DNA from: Cavia porcellus
Lineage: Eukaryota > Chordata > Mammalia > Rodentia > Caviidae
Reading direction: 5' to 3'
Assembly (NCBI RefSeq): GCF_034190915.1
Contig: NW_026947484.1
Coordinates: 213,416,657-213,480,656, forward strand
DNA: 64,000 bases
A model generated the notes under the pieces. It searched no databases, was not told the origin of the DNA, and worked only from the letters and a program-made list of their open reading frames with translations. A program made the position numbers and the translations under genes. Of this stretch, positions 57,656-64,000 are shown piece after piece (positions within the stretch are counted from its first letter, which is position 1; each line of letters opens with the position of its first letter).

Positions 57656-58135
57656 AAAGTGATCCAACAGTCTTTTACGATCTAAAATATACTCTGGTAC
57701 CTGTTGACAAATTTAGGCAACTTTTTAAGTTTTTCAGAATACAAATTCATGGGCATGCTAATGAAGTTTGCATTAACTGCACAGAGACCCAGTGATAGCT
57801 GCAGAATGCAGAAGATGTCCAGCTCAGCCTGCTGGATGAGAAAGGCATGATTTAAAAAGAGAATCAAAATTGTATTGAGTGAAACAGGAAATATCTTCTT
57901 GTGGAGAAATGTGTTTATCATTAAGTTGGTAAAAGAAAGTTTGGATTCCAGATTAAAATTCTTGGTCAGTTGTTATAGGTGGGACACCTAACTGTGCCCA
58001 CACTGTTGTTCAGTAGTCATAATTCAAGGTGTGTGTAGTCAAAATGTCCTGGAAGTAATGCTCCTGCACAGACAGAGAAGCTGCCTGAGAGCTGAATTGC
58101 ACAAACATTTTCCCTGCTACCATTCTCTGGCAGCC
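57656..58135. other. Intronic stretch, unique
   Basis: Nothing recognised. An antisense open frame (57921-57682, 79 codons) has no recognisable domain. Confidence 0.5.
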
Positions 58136-58137
58136 TG

Positions 58138-58315
58138 TTCAGTGGAAGGAACACAGGGCCTCGGGCCCCGGAAAGAGCTTGGCCTTATTCTTGCTATGTC
58201 ACCTTGGGAAAATAATTTTACTTCTTCATGCCTTGTTGGAAAGTTAGATAAGGATACTGATATGTTTTCTGAAGGAATGTTAAAAGGAGAAAAAAATAAT
58301 GAAAGTGCCTGAAGG
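58138..58315 (+). mobile_element. MIR SINE
   Basis: TTGCTATGTCACCTTGGGAA, TTTTACTTCTTCATGCCTTG and AAGTTAGATAAGGATACTGA with GAAAGTGCCTGAAGG fit the MIR order. Moderately diverged. Confidence 0.7.
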
Positions 58316-58400
58316 TACAGATGTGAAAGTGGTTGTATTTCATACCATAGGACCATCAATAAACAAACTTCATTTACTTTGGTGGGTTTTTTTTTTTAAA

Positions 58401-58441
58401 TTAAGGTATTCTATTCTTTAAAATTAAGGTATTCTATTCTA
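58401..58441. repeat. 21-bp tandem duplication
   Basis: AAATTAAGGTATTCTATTCT occurs twice in direct succession. Confidence 0.9.
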
Positions 58442-59428
58442 GTTATCTGTTCATAAGCTAACATCAGCTATAATAGAATCATTCAATTTCTAGTTACTGG
58501 GGACCTTCAAGGTCATTCAGCTCACACCAGCAAGTGTAAGCATGTTCATTCTCTTCTGCTAACTGGGAGGAGAAAGACACAGTTCTGGGGAAAGCTTCCA
58601 GAACAAAGGACCAGGGCAGCAGCATTGCTGCGGTCATAATCCAGGAATGAGGAAGCGGAGGCCCGTTGCCTGAGCTGCCTCTTAATAAACAGTAATGACA
58701 GAATGTGTTGCACAGGGAAAGATAGGCATTTGAAGTTGAATTGCAAAGTACACTTTAAACTTCTGTTAGTTATTAACTGCAGAATTTTGTGTAAATCTAT
58801 AGTGCTTTCTTTGTTATCCTCATGTATCCGATTCTTCTGTTGTGGTTCACCTCTAATGTTTAAATTGACTCAGTACTTTGTAGGTAGGAGTGGTAGAGAG
58901 CAGAGTAGTTAAAAACAAACACAATAGAAACAAACTCCTTCATTTTTGGGGATGCACGGTCTACTTATGAGTTGGCAATAAAAAACAGCTGTTTGTTGAC
59001 AGCCTGCCTTGCTGCTCCCATAATCAAGCTGTTTCTCATCATGTAATTACCATCTCTTTCGTATTTGAGGCTTTTGTAGATTTATAGTTGGTTATATAAT
59101 GTTTGCCAAACGTCATAGTTTAGATAAAAAATTAGTGATTCCCCTGTAGTCATTCTACTGAAATATGAATGTGGGTTGTAATAAAAGAAAGATGCCTGAG
59201 GAAACTTCTGAAATGCATTTCAAACTGAAGGGAGTGCAAGAGGGTGTTCTGTGTGCCTTTCCCAAGGAGATCGGCGCAGCTCTTCCCTGTCTTGTAGATC
59301 TACTGCTGAGTTAGAAAGCATTGTTTTCTGTTTCCACGCATGTCGTCAGTCAGCACCAGTATGGACGGCCAAATAGGTTTTGTTCAGATTCAGTGCTTGC
59401 TTAGTAGCTTGTTTTTTGCTTTAAAAAT

Positions 59429-59475
<47 letters not shown>

Positions 59476-62400
59476 CTCTGTTCTGATGGCAAAACCAGCA
59501 TGAAAAGAAGTTAAGCTAAAGTTCTCTGAGAGTCCAGGGTGGTGATGAGTCCCCGGTTCAGCTTCACTTTCTGAAAAAAAGCTGAATGTGCCTCCCACTC
59601 TAAGACACTTATCTAGGCCATTTTATAAACAGACCACTTTTCAATCCGGACTGCGTGGAGGGAGGCCCATTTGAAATAAGGGGAATTCTGTATTTTAGGA
59701 AAACAAGCCAAAAAGGTGAGGTTTCTGTTGCTTCATTTAGTTTTGCTCTTTAGGATAAAGCCAAAATGTTTTCTAATCATGCATAAGTCACAGTCTCTGC
59801 AGGGCTGGAAATGTTTCTCTCCTTAATCTTTTCACAGTGCAAAGCTACTTCAGAAAAATTTCCTGAAACTATTGTACTATGAATTTTAATTTTTAAAGTG
59901 TTCATATTTATGTTACTCTAAAGCAATATTATATTTCCCCTTGAATTGACAAGTTTAAAATTATAAAGGACTTGAGAATAGTTTTAGTAATGTTCTCTTT
60001 CGTTGCAAAAGTATTACATAAATTAACAATAGCTTTATTAATACACATTTTTAAAAGAGTCATGTGAATAGTAAGTCTTGTGATAGAAGGATGACTAGGA
60101 GTGTGTTAGTTTAAAATTTGTAAAATGTGAAATTTTGAAATGTGTATTTTATGAGTGTAGTTTTTATTTTCATTTTTTGCATTATGTATCTTTCAGCTGA
60201 AGTTCACATCTGTTTTCTAAAAAGAAAGATATAGAGATATTTTACTTTAAAAATATTTGTCAAAATGTCTTTCTTCCCCTAGCCAAATAATCACAACTCT
60301 TAATAGGAACATTGGTGATTTGATTAGGTCCCTCGTGACAGTTAATACCGGAATATGAAATGTTCTGATTTTGTGTGTTTTGAAAAACTACATCACAAGA
60401 ATGATGTATCTTATAGCTATTTTAAACTATTTAATTTTAGTTAGTATCAGAGCAGATTTTCTTTATCTTAAAGCATTGGTTATACCATGAAGTTGGAACT
60501 CAAATTAAAAGATTGTATCTGGCTTAACTGGAGCAGGCAGGAAGTGATTGAAGTGTGAAAGTGAATATTTTCCTGTGTGCAGCTGTGCATATGTTCTTAG
60601 AGTACGATTTGTCAACCAAAACCTGTTGTCTTAGTAGTGTTCAGGTGCATAATTCAGTCAAATGAATCATAGATGATCCATTTTAAAGGCAACTTATTAT
60701 TTGGGGATCAGAGAAAGAAAATTTAGCCATAATTTTAAGAGCTTCATCTGATCATTTAATAGCATATTTTATTTTAACTTCTTCAGTTTTATATGGACAA
60801 AAATTAATCAGAAATACAAGATTTGCACATACTAACTAATGGCTTTTTGGGGGAGAGGAGTCATTACAGAAGATATTATATTATTACAGTTTTATATTTC
60901 TCCGTGTTAGGCTTTTTTATTTGGTAGTGCTTTCACAAAAACTATGCTAAAAATTCATTACTATACAGCCATTAAAAATAATGGTTTATTCAGTGATTAA
61001 TATCCATGACCTTTATTTTTGGATTAGCTTCATAAATATATATGTTTTTCTCTGTCAGTCATTGTCTAGAATTTCATTTTTGTTCTGCTTTCCATTACAT
61101 ACCATGAATTATATGAAATTAATTTAATCGCTACTACAAACAAAAATTAAATGTGCCCTAATCCAGAGTTACGTTGTTTGCTTTTACAACTGTAAGTCAT
61201 AAGTAATTAATTTTCCCTGGAAAATTAATTCACTTACCATTCCCAGTAGCATCATATGTTGACACAGGGTTATAGATAGTTTAATATTTTTCTTCAGCAT
61301 GCTGGCCTCAACTTTAGAAGACCTTAAATGAAAACAAATTAAAATTTACTCAACTGTATATAATTTGGGCTTATTTAAAATAAGTGTTGTTATTGATGTC
61401 ATCCAGGTGATGACTCGAAAATTATATTCATACTTCACAAAATCTCCATTAGTATATTAACAAGTCTGAAACAATATATTTTTCAAAGTTGGTTGTATGA
61501 CAGTAGGCATTAATATACTTGTAGCTCTCAGTTCTGAAAAACACATTTTCTGTGATAGCCACGGGGCAGCCACAGTAAGTAGCATGGAGACTTTTATAGT
61601 TACTTCACTGGGAAAGCCAAGCAGGTATCTTACTTGCTGGACACTTTGGCCATTTGGAGAGGCAAGCCATGGTGTCTGATTCTTCCAGAGCTTGTTTTCA
61701 AGCTCTACCTGCACTCAACAGAAGGACTTCCGCAAGGTCATCTTAAAACATAAAATATGAAAAACATATTTTAAATGCTGAAATCATATTTTTATATTGA
61801 TTGCCTTTTTCTAATTATTTATCCTTTCTTGTTTACAATCCTCACCCCCTTCCCTACTTTCCAGAAAGCCCCGTGTGGAAAGTGAAATAAGCAAATGTTT
61901 TTCAGTTAACTGAGTGAGATTTCCCCCCACTGTTTCTTATATTCTCGGAACTCAGAAAATATGAGCAAACAAAATTTAGCTTTACTTTTGCATTTGCCAG
62001 GAGGTTATTTAGCAAGGTGAGGTTTTTCTTTCTTGGTTCATGGAGCTCTATAAAACATATAGTGTTTATTACTTTGTTTATATTTATTTAAGTCACTAAG
62101 GTGAAACTCTAGTGATGGTGGCACCGTTACAGTTTTAACAAGTGGTGACTTATTTTATAAATGTGCCTTTGTGGCCATAGCTTTGAAAAAATGTACAGGG
62201 TTAGCAATGACATGGTCTTTATGCCTTTTGGAAAGAAAATTTGCTATTCATTTCTAGTGTAAAAGAACTACTAGAATACAAAGTCACCACTGTTATTTTT
62301 TTTCTACTCATTGTTATAGCCAGCATTTTTGATTCGTGCTCACAGAATTTCACTATTAGATTCCAAAATTGTAGCAGAGTGAAAATGTTTACTTGCTACT

Positions 62401-64000
62401 TCTGTCATAAGGAGGGTTAACAGAGGAATTCCCTTTCCTTGTCAAAGTGGCATTCAGAATTAGTGTAATGACTTTTTTCTCTATTATCACCACATGAAAT
62501 GAAAAAGCTAAATGTATCAAGGCATGCACATTTATTTTTGTCCTTTGACCCAAGTAGAGATTGTGATATGCTCAGGTTTAAGAGAAGCAAGTACTTCAAA
62601 ACTAATTTTTGTAGGTATCAAAAATGATTATTACTAAACCTTTATCCTTTACTTCAATATAATATATGCACAGTATGATTATGTATAACATGATAACACT
62701 GTGTGCAGTTTTTATAGTTTAAACAGTGCCTCTGCTTTCTTTCAGAAGTGAACCCAGTAGGTTTACTTTATCATTGTATTGAAATAGGAAAGCAAATATG
62801 TCCTTATCTAAAGTTACTCGTTAATCTGCACATACTTTTACAACATACTATTTCAAAAATTTAAGTGAGGAGTTTTTTCATATTGTCTTTTATTAACTTT
62901 TAATTTGTGTTAGAATGAAGATCATTTAGAGACATTTAATTTTGTAATGAGCTAAGGAAGATAAGTGGTTATGTTACGCAAAACGAGTTTGTAAAAGTAT
63001 AAAGAGGTAGTAGATTTGAGCTACATGGTATTTATTCAATGCTGGATAAATGTGAACTTACATTAAAATACATAAAAATTGTGGATTCAAAAAACAATTT
63101 TAAAAAACCAACATTGGATAAGCAAGGATTTTCTTTTTGCTTTCTGTGATTATTTTATTGATTCAGATTAGAACAGGAACAGCAAGACTTGATGGTAGAA
63201 ATATAAATATTCTTTTAAAAAGTTATGTAGGGCTAAGATGATACAGACTTTATAACTTAGTGAATTATAGTTGTGACATATATTAGAAACTTTGCTATTT
63301 GTGACAAGTAGACCAACAAGTGTGCATTCCATGAGGATGCTGAGGAACTTCATACAGAATCTGACTTGAGTTTGGTCAATAAGACTTTTTTAAAAATAAG
63401 ATTTTTTTTACTCATAAGCAAGTATGATGATAGTCATTCCTAAATTGCTCCCCTTAAGTATGCTAAAAGTGAGGTTGCAAACTGCTGATACTCTTTGGAG
63501 AATGATATTGATGTTTTACAGTATATTGCTGTTCAGTAGAGTCCTTTGCAATGCCACTGGGTAGAAAAGTAAATTGGTAACTCAAGAATTATACACCCAT
63601 TAATTTGCATTCATTTCTACAGGCTCTTTCAGAAGACTAAATTTAAATACATTTGCACTTTTACTCAGAAAGGTAATAATTAAATTAAGGTGATATATAC
63701 AAAAGTAAAATGGCAATTTACCACCACCTGAGATTGACAAAACTCGCCCAGGTCCTTGAAAGTGAATCATGCTCCCCAATCATTATCCCACACAATCTAG
63801 ATCGTATGCGTTGACAGTGGTATAAATTGTGTTACACTTTTGCTTTCACTAGAAACTCAAATCAAATCACAGGCAAGGTAGGAAGTGCCACGTTGGAATA
63901 TCCTGCTTTAGTACTGCACCTTAACGTTTGGCTGTAGAAACTAGCTCCTCCTAGATGGCTTTCCTTTCCTTTGGTAGCACCCTTCATGGTTGTGGGACAT
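58442..64000. other. Intronic stretch, almost repeat-free
   Basis: About 5.5 kb with only the CA microsatellite. No exon with a Tex-family motif, no RNA gene and no clear transposable element were recognised. The absence of young SINEs contrasts with 44-57 kb. Confidence 0.5.
59430..59475. repeat. (CA)n microsatellite
   Basis: About 22 CA units with one GC interruption near the right end. Confidence 0.98.

Noticed and set aside
59430..59475. Functional Z-DNA-type element
   Set aside because: An ordinary CA microsatellite; nothing nearby suggests a specific role.
43944..64000. Next SRBD1 exon (expected to begin HDVSQ)
   Set aside because: Looked for a splice acceptor followed by a CATGATGT-type start and the downstream HhH coding sequence and found none; the exon probably lies beyond the window, though a by-eye scan could miss it.
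1..64000. CRISPR array, phage, insertion sequence or defence system
   Set aside because: No regularly spaced repeats, bacterial-type genes or operons; gene structure and repeats are those of a mammalian nuclear genome.

Overview
The window is mammalian nuclear DNA. It is AT-rich and intron-dominated, with nested L1 retrotransposons, MaLR and ERVL-type LTRs, and ancient MIR, L2, MER5 and Tigger remnants. The SINEs are rodent-specific: tRNA-Ala-derived ID elements, 7SL-derived B1, and the B1-dID dimer. B1 plus ID plus B1-dID points to a rodent outside the mouse/rat group (squirrel-, dormouse- or beaver-related lineages are candidates). The species cannot be fixed from the sequence alone. There is no bacterial, phage or CRISPR content. 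I see no undescribed multi-gene system; the window is a piece of a large gene full of repeats. The only protein-coding exons I can support belong to SRBD1 on the + strand, the vertebrate homologue of the bacterial Tex/YhgF S1 RNA-binding protein. Exon A (36860-36951) and exon B (43658-43740) join in frame (phase 1) and encode the end of the YqgF/RNase H-like region up to the linker before the helix-hairpin-helix part. Everything else is read as intron: at least 36.8 kb upstream if no exon was missed, 6.7 kb between the two exons, and at least 20 kb downstream. Layout: (1) 1-10.6 kb is a stack of nested retroelements. An old antisense L1 was split by a full-length 7.1 kb L1 with a 16-bp target duplication (90-105 / 7214-7229), by two MaLR LTRs, and by a ~600-bp unclassified retroposon. 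(2) 10.6-25 kb is mostly unique intron with a Tigger-like remnant, two MIRs, a few IDs and a striking imperfect palindrome at 13397-13475. (3) 25-36.8 kb holds L1/MER5 remnants, a locally duplicated segment split by an ID, two opposed L1 tails, and a dense SINE cluster at 33.6-35.4 kb. (4) 36.8-43.8 kb holds the two exons with an intron carrying L2, MIR, MaLR, B1, ERVL-type LTR, L1 and B1-dID copies. (5) 43.8-57.7 kb is rich in young IDs, with L1, LTR and hAT remnants and a second copy of the unclassified retroposon inserted in a B1. (6) 57.7-64 kb is almost repeat-free intron. Most IDs lie antisense to SRBD1. Repeat boundaries are by eye and approximate except where target-site duplications are given.
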